21,917 nt of DNA from Prorocentrum cordatum (GCA_963575745.1 CAUYUJ010000947.1:623566-645482); one strand, 5' to 3'; positions 9,675-17,392 are shown, counted from the stretch's first letter. The notes: generated by a model not told the origin, from the sequence alone. Numbers and translations are program-made.

Positions 9675-9970
9675 GATCCTTTTCTTACAAGCGCTGCAAT
9701 GCCCGCATGCACTTCATGGCCTATGAGCGTCGTGAAGACGGCGCAGACACCCACTAAACTCGACCATCTTCAAGTTGAAGGGAAGATGGCCTGCGATATT
9801 CTCCTTTATCGTCGTAGGCTTTGTTTATTGTTATTTCTCCCCTTCGCGTCCTCATTTTCTTATACGCGCTACAACGACAGCAATTCCTGCGTTCACAGGG
9901 CCTGCGAGTGCCGTGGAGACGGCGGGGATGACACCCAAACCTAAAAAATTTCATGTTGAAGGGGGCATGT
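9675..9970. repeat. Two degenerate copies of a 181-bp unit
   Basis: GTTGAAGGG occurs at 9774 and 9955. Upstream of both are TTTTCTTA, a CGCGCTACAAC or AGCGCTGCAAT segment, then GTGAAGACGGCG or GTGGAGACGGCG, at matching distances. The open + frame across 9444-9944 runs through this and the foldback arm, and is not a recognisable protein. Confidence 0.6.
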
Positions 9971-10280
9971 TATCATACTCCCCCCGTCCACTTAATTTCA
10001 GCCAGTCTTCATCATCTCCCGCGCGTTCTACCAATTGCGAACACATTCGGGGAACGATCTTTTTCCATTGCAGGGGCGCGAAGAGCGCGGTAGCTAGCAT
10101 CTACCTTGGGAGGTCTGGCGAGCAGCCAGCTCAGTACCTAGGGCGAGAACGAAGGTCTGGGAAAAGAACGGTAGCACGACGGCCAGCAGCCAACTTGGAA
10201 TCATAGCGTGTCGCCGTCTGGAGTCAGAAGGGCCACCAAAGTATTTGGGCCCACCCCACAAACATCCTCACTATAGTCGA
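9971..10280. other. Unique intronic spacer
   Basis: This mixed-composition sequence starts with TTATCATACTCCCCCCGTCC. I see no repeat, coding frame or RNA fold that I can support. Confidence 0.4.
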
Positions 10281-10282
10281 CA

Positions 10283-10560
10283 CTGCTGACGCCCGCCTCT
10301 GTCGCTCCCCCATGACCGCGCTCCGCGGCCAGGGGAACGACTCGGGTCACCATGACAGGTGAGAGGAGATCGGTTCAACCTCTGACGCCCGCCCCTGTCG
10401 CTCCCCTTTGACCGCGCTCCGCGGCCAGGGTAGCGACTCGGGTCACCTTGAAAGGAGACAGGAGATCTGTTCAACCTCTGTCGCCCGCCCCTGTCGCCCC
10501 CCTTTGGCCACTTTCCGCGGCCAGGGGAGCGACCCGGGTCACCGTGAAAGGAGAGAGAAA
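10283..10560. repeat. Three tandem copies of a 96-bp unit
   Basis: GCGGCCAGGG occurs at 10325, 10421 and 10517, exactly 96 bp apart. Each is preceded by GCCCGCC, CTGTCGC and a CCTTTGACCGCG-like segment, and followed by GCGACTCGGGTCACC and GAAAGGAGA. Copies are about 80-90 percent alike by eye. The multiple-of-three period gives a 32-residue repeat on the minus strand, which I do not regard as a gene. Confidence 0.85.
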
Positions 10561-10579
10561 GCGAGCGGACTCAATTGCA

Positions 10580-10740
10580 CAACGGATGTATAGACGTCGT
10601 CGCTGCCGCCGTGGTCGTCGTGGCCGCCGTCGCCGCTGCCGCTGTCGTCAACGTCTTCGTCGACCTCGGAGGGCAGAGTCCTTGTCTGCCGCGCTGTTCA
10701 GGCAAATCGTTCGAAACGTCTTCTGCATCTGCTCTGAGCG
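10580..10740. repeat. GTCGTC/GCCGCC triplet-rich segment and short unique tail
   Basis: From 10590 to 10665 the sequence is an imperfect GTC, GCC and CGT triplet repeat. The remainder to 10740 is unique, with no recognisable feature. Confidence 0.6.
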
Positions 10741-10744
10741 CAGA

Positions 10745-11195
10745 TGATTATGTTCCTCCTTCTCTTTCTCCTCCTCCGACTTCTCTTCCGACTCCTGCTC
10801 CTTGTCCTCTTTTCCCTCCTCCCTCCTCCCTCCTCCCCCCCTCCTCCTCCTCCTCCTCCTCCTCCTCCTCCTCCTCCTCCTCCTGCTTTTTCATTTCTTT
10901 CCTCCTTCTCCTCCTCTTCCTTGTTCTCCCCCTCCTCCGCCTTCCTCCTTCCTCATCCTTCCGTGTCCCTGCTTCTCCTTATCTTCCACCTCCTCCTCCT
11001 GTTCGTCGTCGTCGTCCTCCTCCTCGCCCTCCTCCTCATCCTCCTCCTCTTCCTCTTCCTCGCCCTCCTCCTCATCCTCCTGCTGTTCCTCCTGCTCCTC
11101 TTCCTCCTCCTCCTCCTCCCTCCCTCCCTCCCTCCCTTCTCCTCCTCCTCCTTCTTCCCTTCCTTCCTCATGTGCATCCGTACTTTCTGTCCCAC
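10745..11195. repeat. CTC/TCC polypyrimidine tract
   Basis: The + strand is nearly all pyrimidine, with a long CTC run at about 10840-10882 and CTCCTC interrupted by TTCC and GTCGTC elsewhere. It is the mirror of the GGA tracts at 6531-6778 and 14161-14452. Confidence 0.95.
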
Positions 11196-11220
11196 TGTCT
11201 TCTCGCTGCAAATAAATGAA

Positions 11221-11350
11221 TAGAGGGCGGGGGGTGCCACAAGAACCCCAAGTTTTTGTTGGTACTTTCTCCCTTAGGTATCGTGGGGTGGTGGTGGGGG
11301 GGTGGGGGGTGGGGGGTGGGGGTGGGGTTCACATGTGGCCACCTAATACG
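11221..11350 (-). repeat. Hairpin-repeat family copy 2 with G-quadruplex-like run
   Basis: The reverse complement begins GGTGGCCACATGTGAACCCC and continues with CCCACCC runs, matching copy 1 at 8211. At the other end, GGGTGCCACAAGAACCCC matches the reverse complement of the end of copy 1 (about 8340-8371). On the + strand 11285-11333 is a series of G-runs separated by single T, an excellent G-quadruplex candidate. Confidence 0.65.
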
Positions 11351-11384
11351 GTGGGGGCATTGGTTAAGGAATTCGCCGTGGAGG

Positions 11385-11620
11385 CTGGAGGAAGGAGGAG
11401 GAGGAGGTTGAGGAAGAGGAGGAAGATGATGATGATGATGATGATGCTGATGGTGATGATGGATGGTGATGATGATGATGATGACGATGATGATGATGAT
11501 TATAATGATGGTGATGGTGATGATGATGTTGATGACGAGGAGTAGGAGGAGGAGCAGGGGGAGGAAGAGGAGGATGAGGAGGAAGGAGGAGGAGGATAAT
11601 GATAATGAGGGAAGACCGTA
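11385..11620. repeat. GGA then GAT trinucleotide tract
   Basis: GGA and GAG triplets (11388-11424) change to GAT and GGT triplets (11425-11535) and back to GGA (11540-11600). This is the same alternation as in 4805-6778. Confidence 0.9.
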
Positions 11621-11765
11621 TTGGGCCATCTTGGGGGGAGGCCTTGGCTGCCTGCTTCGGCCAGCTTGGACACCCGGGAGCTCGGGCCAAGTGTTGCTGC
11701 AGGCCAGTGCGGATCTGCGCATTTTTCTGGGCGAGGGGCCGCGGCCTCGGGCAGCGCGGGCCAGT

Positions 11766-11808
<43 letters not shown>

Positions 11809-12059
11809 GGTGTGTTTTACATAGCTGGGTACAATTATATGTGTATATACATATTATTGGAATATATCATTACAACGAGGGGTCGTGGTGCCGAGAGGGC
11901 AAACCAACGGTTTTGTGATTGGATCGTGGCCTCGGGGGCGTGCGCCAAATCAACCAAACAACCCCAACCCAAACTCAACCAAGCAACCCCTCAAAAGGTC
12001 GCCGTCCACCAAACCTCCACAACACCATCCTGAAGGCCCCAATTCGCCCTCCATTTCCA
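11621..12059. repeat. Spacer with TA dinucleotide run (11769-11803)
   Basis: Bases 11769-11803 are an uninterrupted TA repeat, followed by AT-rich sequence with ATATACATA words up to 11872. The segment 11925-12055 is unique and rich in CCAA and CAACC. No gene is seen. Confidence 0.85.
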
Positions 12060-12094
12060 GGTGTGTGTGTGTGTGTGTGTGTGTGTTTGTGTGT
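12060..12094. repeat. GT dinucleotide microsatellite
   Basis: This is a near-perfect GT run with one TTT interruption at 12086-12088. Confidence 0.95.
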
Positions 12095-12107
12095 CGGGGA
12101 AAATTGA

Positions 12108-12235
12108 GAAAATACATATGGAGCCCGCACCGGCCCCACCCCGAAATTCGGGTCTTCGGGTTTGGGTGGGGGTGTCTGGTAGGTCGTCAAAAAGGAAAGG
12201 GGGGGTGTCATTTCAGCTTGACCCGGAGGCGGGGG
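12108..12235 (+). repeat. Hairpin-repeat family copy 3 (diverged)
   Basis: ATACATATGGAGCCCGCACC is followed by GGCCCCACCCC, GAAATTCGGGT and GGGTTTGGGTGGGGG. The order matches ACATGTGAGCCCT, CCCCCACCC, GATTTCTACGGGT and TGGGGGTGGGG in copy 1. The CCCCACCCCGAA arm can pair with TTCGGGTTTGGGTGGGG. Confidence 0.5.
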
Positions 12236-12467
12236 GCTTGAAGATTACAGAATTCGGGGGTGGACAGAACCTTCACCCTGACACGTCGATTAGTGAATTG
12301 TCCGTTTTCGGTTCTCGAGAGGGCGCCGCGGCCGTCATTTTCCAGGTTTGCGCCCGCCAAGCTTGGGCCCGAGGTCGTTTTCACTAAAACACGTTTTGCT
12401 ACAGGGGGTTCTGCCCATCCCCGAAGAACTCTTGCCAGACAGTTTTTGGATTCTACCACGCTTCAAC
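12236..12467. other. Unique intronic spacer
   Basis: I see no repeat or coding sequence that I can support. Both strands carry short open frames without recognisable motifs. Confidence 0.4.
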
Positions 12468-12722
12468 TCGGGTTGATCCCAAGGGGGGTCCAGCGACCAA
12501 GGGGTGGTGCAACAGATTTGGTGCCATAGATTTGTGGGGTTGAAATACGCTTTTGGGCGTGCATACATCCTGGGGCGCACATGTATTGCTGGACTTTCGC
12601 GTGCAATACATACTTGCAATGCAATGCAATACAAGTCTCCAGCGTAATACATTTGCAATACAGTTGCCCCAAATATATTGCACCACCCCCTTTCCGCTGG
12701 ACCCCCCGTTTGGGTCACCCGA
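12468..12722. mobile_element. MITE-like element with about 55-bp imperfect terminal inverted repeats
   Basis: The left end (TCGGGTTGATCCCAA, then GGGGGGTCCAGCG, then GGGGTGGTGCAACAGATTTGG) matches the reverse complement of the right end (TCGGGTGACCCAAACGG, then GGGGTCCAGCG, then GGGGGTGGTGCAATATATTTGG). The element is about 255 bp. The interior is richer in A and T, with GCAATGCAATGCAATAC-type words near 12616-12633. No open frame for a transposase fits inside. No clear target-site duplication is visible. Confidence 0.65.
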
Positions 12723-12955
12723 ATCAGCGTGCCAGGGGGCACGGTGGCAGATCATGTCAGTGATTTCCCGGTGCCCCTGGGGAGGCCCTCTTTGGCCCCT
12801 GCTTGCGGTCTCTGCGCTGTCCTCCTCCTCCGCCTCTGGGTACGTCGTCTCCTCCTCCGCCTCCCGTTTCACGCTTCTCCGCTGCGCCGCATGGGAGTGA
12901 GGCTTGCTTTCCGCGGTAAAAACAAGTGAACGCTCTCGGCCCCTTGCGTGTTGTG
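12723..12955. other. Spacer with a short CTC stretch
   Basis: A CTC-rich stretch occurs at 12818-12864. The minus-strand frame over it contains a glutamate-rich segment (KREAEEETTYPEAEEEDSAE) that reflects that tract. I do not support a gene here. Confidence 0.4.
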
Positions 12956-12959
12956 CTCT

Positions 12960-13190
12960 GGCTGGGGCGCTGGCCACACTTAGGAGTTTCCGTCGCGTCC
13001 CCGCCCAACCGAACTTCGCTCTCGCCGAACCGCTGGCCGTATTCTTGCTTCAGCAAGAGTTGTGCTACCGCTGAAGCGCTTGCCACGTTTGTGATTTTCC
13101 ATGGAGCCTCCGTCCAATGGACCGCCGCGCTTGCGGCAGCGCCGGCCGTACTCTTGCACCAGCAGACATGTAGCTTGCGTTTCAAGGCTG
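12960..13190. repeat. Two diverged copies of a 109-bp unit
   Basis: GCCGTATTCTTGC at 13036 recurs as GCCGTACTCTTGC at 13145. Upstream of each are a GAAGCGCTTGCCAC or GGGGCGCTGGCCAC segment and a GTTTCCGTC or GCCTCCGTC segment at matching distance. Identity is moderate. Confidence 0.6.
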
Positions 13191-13765
13191 ACCAACCGTA
13201 GAAGGACTTCTTGCCTTCCTAGTCGCCTTCCTCCGTCCTACTTCCTGCCCTGTCTGTCAATGCTCCTCTTCCCTCCTCCGCCCCTTCGCCTCCTTCATGT
13301 CCCTCGCATCTCCCCTCCGACTTCTTCATGACCATCCTATCTCTTGATCTTCGGGGCCCTCCTTGACCAAGCTGCCCTTTCGGGATCTATGCCTTCTTCG
13401 ACAGTCGACCCTGCGAACGGAGGGGGCCCAGCTCCACTGCAGGGGACGGGAAAGAGGGGCATGATGTCAGATACGGCGCGAGCGCGCCAATCTTGCAGGT
13501 TCCGTCTTCCCCCGCCCCCCCCCTCTCCGCCCCCTCCGCTCTCCCTCCCCCCTCCCCCCCTGAGATCCGACGCTGCGGAACATTGCAGCATCGCGAAAAA
13601 TCTCGACCAGAGGCCTGGGACCCCTCTTTCTCTGCTGCATCTCTGGAGCCAGATCGATCTGTGGTGGTCCCAGGGCCTGAGACTGGGCGAACCCGAACCC
13701 GTTGCGTAAAAAAATGCAGCACGCCCAGATCTCGGGGACCCCCCGCCCTCGCCTCCAGCGTACAG
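13191..13765. other. Pyrimidine-rich end of the intron before exon B
   Basis: Bases 13215-13325 and 13505-13560 are C/T-rich, the second with C-runs of 6-9. The remainder is unique. The region leads to the CCTCCAGCGTACAG acceptor at 13765. Confidence 0.5.
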
Positions 13766-13902
13766 GCATCTTCCTCGTCGGGGCGGCTTCCCTGACGGTC
13801 CCGGTCTGGAACTCGGACCTGGTCTCCGTGCTGGGCAGCTTCTGCGTCTTCGAGACCTGCGTCGGCGCCTTCTTCCCCTGCGCCGGCCTCCTGCGCTCGA
13901 AG
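13766..13902 (+). CDS. MFSD5-like: MFSD5/MOT2-like MFS transporter, internal exon B
   Basis: This exon carries the most diagnostic part of the protein. It reads GIFLVGAASLTVPVW (a helix), NSDLVSVLGSFCV, then FETCVGAFFPCAGLLRSK. In MFSD5/MOT2 proteins this position holds FE-x-C-x-G-x-(Y/F)-(F/W)-P-S-x(3)-LR-x-K at the end of TM10, so the glutamate, the FFP and the LRSK cytoplasmic motif are in place. The acceptor is GTACAG|GC (phase 1, completing a glycine codon) and the donor is CTCGAAG|GCGGCC, again a GC donor, ending cleanly after the lysine codon. Reading past the donor gives proline and serine-rich sequence to a stop at 13966-13968, which fits intron rather than protein. The 13702 ATG-type start of the longer frame lies in intron and is not a real start. 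Confidence 0.88.
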
Positions 13903-14116
13903 GCGGCCTCGCCCCCCTCGCCCCTCCTGCTTCCCCCCGCCTCCTCCCCGGGCATGCTCGTGCTGTGAAAACGTAACGGCGGACGGCTTTTGGCCGCTTT
14001 CGGCCTCCGGGGGCCCTCGCCAGGCCCCGAGACTGTCAGAAAGCGATTCGCGATCAGACGCCGGCCCTGGGGAATGGGTCGAGGCTTCCGGGGACTCCGT
14101 GCTGACAAATTCTGGA

Positions 14117-14528
14117 CATCGCAGGTCTGGGCCGATTTTCCACCACTACTACCATAGGTAGGAGAGAGGAGGAGGAGGAGGAGGAGGAGGAGGAGGAGGA
14201 GGAGGAGGAGGAGGAGGAGGAGGAGGAGGAGGGAGGAGGAGGCGGAGGAGGAGGATGGAGAGGAGGAGGAGGAGGAGGAGGAGGGAGGAGGAGGAGGAGG
14301 AGAGGAGGAGGGAGGAGAGGAGGAGGAGGAGAGGAGGGAGGAGGAGGAGGAGGAGGAGGAGAGGAGGAGGGAGGAGGGAAGGAGGAGGAGGGGAAGGAGG
14401 AGGAGAGGAGGAGGAGGAGGAGGAGGAGGAGGAGGAGGAGGAGGAGGACCTCCCCCTCCTCCGTCCTCCCCCTCTCCTACCTATGGTAGTGGTGGTGGAA
14501 GACGCGCCCATCATCGCAGGTCTGGGCC
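14117..14528. repeat. GGA tract enclosed by an inverted repeat and a 17-bp direct repeat
   Basis: CATCGCAGGTCTGGGCC occurs exactly at 14117-14133 and 14512-14528. Inside it, 14141-14166 (with ACTACCATAGGTAGGAGAG) is the inverted copy of about 14473-14497 (CTCTCCTACCTATGGTAGT), with one mismatch outward. Between the arms, 14161-14452 is nearly pure GGA/GGGA, and 14453-14472 is the complementary CCTCC-type sequence that extends the stem. The structure could form a cruciform or triplex. Confidence 0.8.
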
Positions 14529-14559
14529 TGCTTCCCCCCGCCCCCTCCTCCTCACGCTG

Positions 14560-14840
14560 ATGATGCGGGCGGGTTCAGGTCAAGCCTCGGCGAACTCGCC
14601 GCGTGGGAGGGTGAGGCATCGTTCGGGTCAGGTAGGCCGCGGCGGATCTGAGCGTCGGGAGAGGGAAGAATAGCGACGGCGAGGAGGCTTCCTCCTCCTC
14701 CATTGTTAAAAAGGGGAAAATACTCCTCCCTGTCGCACCCCCAGTCGTGTTGGCAGGGCAGGCTGGGCGTTTCGCATGCGATTCCCCTGCCATTTTTTTT
14801 TGGGGGGGGGGGCTGAGAGCTTGGAACTCGCAGCAGTTTC
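14560..14840. other. Unique intronic spacer with a T-run/G-run switch
   Basis: Around 14793-14811 a run of about nine T changes directly to a run of about eleven G. Otherwise there is no recognisable feature. Confidence 0.5.
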
Positions 14841-14844
14841 AAGG

Positions 14845-15200
14845 ATGGAGGGCGGGCCGTTGTCAAAATGTGGCTCTCGCTCTAGCGCCGCCTACATTCG
14901 TTTCAAACGTTGGCAGCAGTTTCCATGGTCTATGGCGGGCCGTTTTCGACATGCGGTTCCCGCTTTAGCGCTGTGCACACTCGTTTCAAACTTTTACGGT
15001 GGTTTCAAGGGTTCGCATGGTTGAAGTCCCAGGAATGGTGTTCTGGCACGAATGGAGATTGTCAAAACGCAACAGTCACAATTCACAGCCAATCGCGGTT
15101 CTGAATTGGAATTGTGTCGTGGCACGGTTTAGGACTGTCAGGACGCAACAATCACGTTGATTCGCGGCGTTGAAGGCCCAGAAACGGTGTTTGGGCGCCG
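14845..15200. repeat. Diverged tandem repeats of 83 bp and about 75 bp
   Basis: GCGGGCCGTT at 14852 and 14935 begins two 83-bp copies that share TAGCGC and CGTTTCAAAC. Farther on, GATTGTCAAAACGCAACA (15057) and GACTGTCAGGACGCAACA (15132) mark another repeat. GAAGTCCCAGGAATGGTGTT (15025) resembles GAAGGCCCAGAAACGGTGTT (about 15171). Confidence 0.65.
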
Positions 15201-15454
15201 TGGGGGATTCTCGGGCACTTGTCTTTCAACAGGGCACTTCCCGCAGTGAGGGTGACATTTTGCGGGGACCCGCGAAGAGCAAACCTGGACGCATCATTGA
15301 CGGCAGCGTTGTTGGTGCGTCTTGAGTTTGCTCGGGTCCTCCTCCATCGGCGTCACCCCAACATACTTATACTATATGTGCGTCGCCCCCCCCCAGGGGC
15401 GGCGCGCGCACCGAGAAATCTTAATAGTATATGCGTCCCCTCGCCCCCCCCCCC
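15201..15454. other. Unique intronic spacer
   Basis: Mixed sequence with C-runs at 15388-15395 and 15446-15456. AATAGTATATGCGTC near 15423 and ACTATATGTGCGTC near 15370 form a small repeat. No gene is seen. Confidence 0.4.
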
Positions 15455-15665
15455 CTGCCTCCCTCCTCCTCCTCCTCCTCGTCGTCCTCCTCATCCTCCT
15501 CATCCTCCTTCTCCAACCTCTTCTCCTCCTCCTCCTCCTCCCCCTCCTCCTCCTCCTCCTCCTCCCTCTCCTCCTCCTCCTCTAACCTCTCCTCCTCCTC
15601 CTCCTCCTCCTCCTCCTCCTCCTCCTCCTCCTCCTCCTCCCCCAACCTCTTCTCCTCCTACCTCT
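15455..15665. repeat. CTC trinucleotide tract
   Basis: CTC/TCC runs are interrupted by CCAACCTCTTCTCC at 15512 and 15642. The longest uninterrupted CTC run lies at about 15588-15640. The tract ends about 220 bp before the exon C acceptor. Confidence 0.95.
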
Positions 15666-15881
15666 GCCTCCTCCGGAGTTGTCTCGGACCCACCCGCGAC
15701 AGAGCGCCTGTCCTGGCGGTGGGGGCGCTGGCTCCACGGGCCTCCGCCGCGACCAGGCAGCCATCGCCACAGCGCGGGAGGTCAAACAGCAATCTGGGGG
15801 GGAGGGGCTCCGCTGCGGCGCTCGCGGGCGAGCACGCGCAGGAAGATGGGGACTCGCTGCGCTCGCGGCCCTGGCCCGCAG
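15666..15881. other. GC-rich end of the intron before exon C
   Basis: This GC-rich unique sequence contains GCGCTCGCGG words and ends in GGCCCTGGCCCGCAG, the exon C acceptor. Both strands are open here, but nothing resembles the transporter family. Confidence 0.4.
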
Positions 15882-15938
15882 GTGATTCCCGATGCTCAGC
15901 AGGGCAGCGTGATGAACATCTTCCGCATCCCGCTGAAC
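15882..15938 (+). CDS. MFSD5-like: MFSD5/MOT2-like MFS transporter, internal exon C
   Basis: After the CCCGCAG acceptor the + frame reads VIPDAQQGSVMNIFRIPLN. In MFSD5/MOT2 proteins the loop after TM10 and the start of TM11 read x-IP-(x)n-(M/L)-N-x-FR-(V/I)-PL, so this is the direct continuation of exon B, in phase. The 3' boundary is less certain. A GT donor directly after the asparagine codon (AAC|GTGCCG) fits best, because the frame then reads PNASRQSAARPRRRGS and a stop, which is not a membrane helix. A GC donor two bases later (CGT|GCCGAA) is also possible. The helices that should follow (TM11 and TM12) were not found in the rest of the window, so the 3' part lies outside, is unrecognised or is lost. 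Confidence 0.75.
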
Positions 15939-16066
15939 GTGCCGAATGCCTCGCGGCAGAGCGCCGCCAGGCCTCGCAGACGCGGCTCGTAGACCTTGCA
16001 TTCCGCTGCCGGCACGGTGCGGAAGACGAGATGAGAGCACAACGATCTCAGTGGTAGTTGTAGCAG

Positions 16067-16184
16067 GGGCCCTGCCAACGAAGACAGAGACGCTGAGGTG
16101 GAGGAGGAAGACGGTGAGGATGTGGAGAACTTGTCTGAGCTCTCGTATGGGCGATGGAACACGCCAGGCAAGCTAGACGGCTAG
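16067..16184 (+). CDS. Possible acidic terminal exon (speculative)
   Basis: After GTTGTAGCAG|GG, one + frame reads GPANEDRDAEVEEEDGEDVE and then NLSELSYGRWNTPGKLDG before a TAG at 16182-16184. It is hydrophilic and acidic, as a cytoplasmic C-terminal tail could be, and the acceptor is followed by G as at the other three sites. It would be in frame with exon C only if that exon ends at 15940 with a CGT|GC donor. The protein would then lack TM11 and TM12, which is unusual for an MFS carrier. Glutamate richness here also reflects GGA-type sequence that becomes a clear microsatellite at 16205. Chance is a serious alternative. Confidence 0.25.
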
Positions 16185-16204
16185 AGGGCAGCCTTGGAAG
16201 TTTG

Positions 16205-16305
16205 ACGGAGCGTGATGGCTATGAAGAGGAGGGGGAGGAGGAGAAGGAGGAGGAGGAGGAGGAGAAGGAGGAGGAGGAGGAGGAGGAGGAGGAGCATAAG
16301 GAGGG
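16205..16305. repeat. GGA/GAG trinucleotide tract
   Basis: GAGGAG and GGAGAA triplets run on the + strand from about 16216 to 16293, then dissolve into GGAGTAGG-type sequence. Confidence 0.9.
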
Positions 16306-17040
16306 GCAGGGTGGAGGAGTAGGCGGCGGGAGCAAGATCAGGAGAGTAGGGGGATACGGAGTTGTAGGAGAGAGGTGGCGATCCTGATGATATTGAGGAG
16401 GAAGCAGAGGAGTATGGGGGATCACGGGGAGGACGATGGCGACAACGATCGGGATCAGTAGCATGATGACGCAACATGTGGTGTGGATGCACAGGGGGTA
16501 ATCACGCGGACCAGGATGAGAGGGCCATCGATGATGAGGGAGGGTGGCGAGGATGAGGAGCAATTGACGGCGACCGAACCTAGACCCACACCCAGCCATG
16601 GTGTATCTGCAGCCGCTCGTCTAGCTCCTCGTCGTCATCCACGTTATCGCTCCTCTTCTCCACATCCTGGTGCCGCAGCTGCTCCTCTGCCCGACTTCCC
16701 GTGGCCTTCTCCGATCCCTGTTGTCCTTCCTCCAACTCCTCAGCCCACCCAGTAGTGACCTTCCTCCTTCCCCCACCTTTTTTTCCTCCTCCACCATCTC
16801 GCTCTCACACTCGTTCTCCCTCTGCTTACCCGCCTCCTCGTTCCCCCCCCCCGCCGCGCTTCACCCGACGTTTTACCGCCCGTGGGCAATACAAGTTGAA
16901 CCGTATAGCCGCCCATGCATGGCCTAAGGTTTGTGACGTTGACCTCATTCCTAAGTGATTGTCTCCTGTCCTCCTCTGGTTCGCCATCAGGCTTGTTATC
17001 TTGCTACTTCCTATCCCCGTGGTAGGGACAGATCATGACC
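16306..17040. other. Mostly unique region, pyrimidine-rich in the middle
   Basis: Bases 16306-16560 are purine-rich with GGA and GGGGA words. Bases 16640-16860 are C/T-rich with C-runs. A short frame at about 16963-17030 gives a hydrophobic peptide (SPVLLWFAIRLVILLLPIPV), but it has low GC at third positions and a stop directly upstream, so I do not call it an exon. No RNA gene is seen. Confidence 0.4.
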
Positions 17041-17043
17041 GTT

Positions 17044-17392
17044 CATGACGATGGTTGTGATGATGCTGATGATGATGCTGATGATGCTGATGCTGCTGCT
17101 GCCGCTGATGATGATGCTGCTGCTGATGATGCTGATAATGCTGCTGAGGATGCTGATGCCGATGGTGATGACGATGATGCTGATGCTGAAGATGAAGACG
17201 ATGATGATGGTGAGTATGATCATGTTGACGCTGATGGTGATGATGCTGATGATGATGCTGGTGATGATACTGCTGATGATGATGCTGATGATGATGATGA
17301 CGACGATGCTGCTGATGATGATGCTGATGATGCCGATGATGGTGATGATACTGATGATGGTGATGATGCTGCTGATGGTAATGAAGATATAG
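17044..17392. repeat. GAT/GCT trinucleotide tract
   Basis: GAT and GCT triplets with GAC, GGT and GAA interruptions have the same composition as 4805-6530. On the + strand this gives an aspartate/alanine-rich frame from an ATG at 17035. Confidence 0.9.

Larger units (their letters stand above)
6907..13765 (+). other. Intron between transporter exons A and B, about 6.86 kb (GC-AG)
   Basis: The boundaries are inferred from frame and family alignment. The donor is TAG|GCCACC and the acceptor is TACAG|GCATC. The four bases AGGC occur at both ends (6905-6908 and 13764-13767), so the exact cut cannot be told within that repeat, but the spliced product is the same. The interior consists of the repeat elements listed separately, with no other convincing gene. 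Confidence 0.7.
13903..15881 (+). other. Intron between transporter exons B and C, about 1.98 kb (GC-AG)
   Basis: The donor is AAG|GCGGCC and the acceptor is CCGCAG|GTGATT. AGG is shared by both boundaries. Joining 13902 to 15882 gives LRSKVIPDAQQGSVMNIFRI, which follows the family pattern LR-x-K-x-IP-(x)n-N-x-FR-(V/I)-PL without gap or insertion. The interior holds a GGA tract within an inverted repeat, short tandem repeats and a CTC tract. Confidence 0.8.

Noticed and set aside
9444-9944. 166-codon + strand ORF
   Set aside because: It runs through the right arm of the foldback-like element and a 181-bp tandem duplication. The peptide repeats mirror those DNA repeats.
10283-10560. Regular 96-bp repeats considered as a CRISPR array
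   Set aside because: The repeats are contiguous and similar over their full length with no unique spacers, and the context is eukaryotic. It is a minisatellite.
12453-12977. 174-codon minus-strand ORF with a glutamate-rich part
   Set aside because: It spans the MITE-like element and a CTC-derived acidic stretch, and no domain is recognisable.
15896-16171. Minus-strand frame with protein-like text near the exon C region
   Set aside because: It overlaps the family-supported + strand exon C and looks like its antisense shadow. It has no family match.
16963-17030. Short hydrophobic + strand peptide considered as the missing TM11 exon
   Set aside because: It has a stop directly upstream, AT-rich third positions unlike exons A-C, and no match to the family pattern after PLN.
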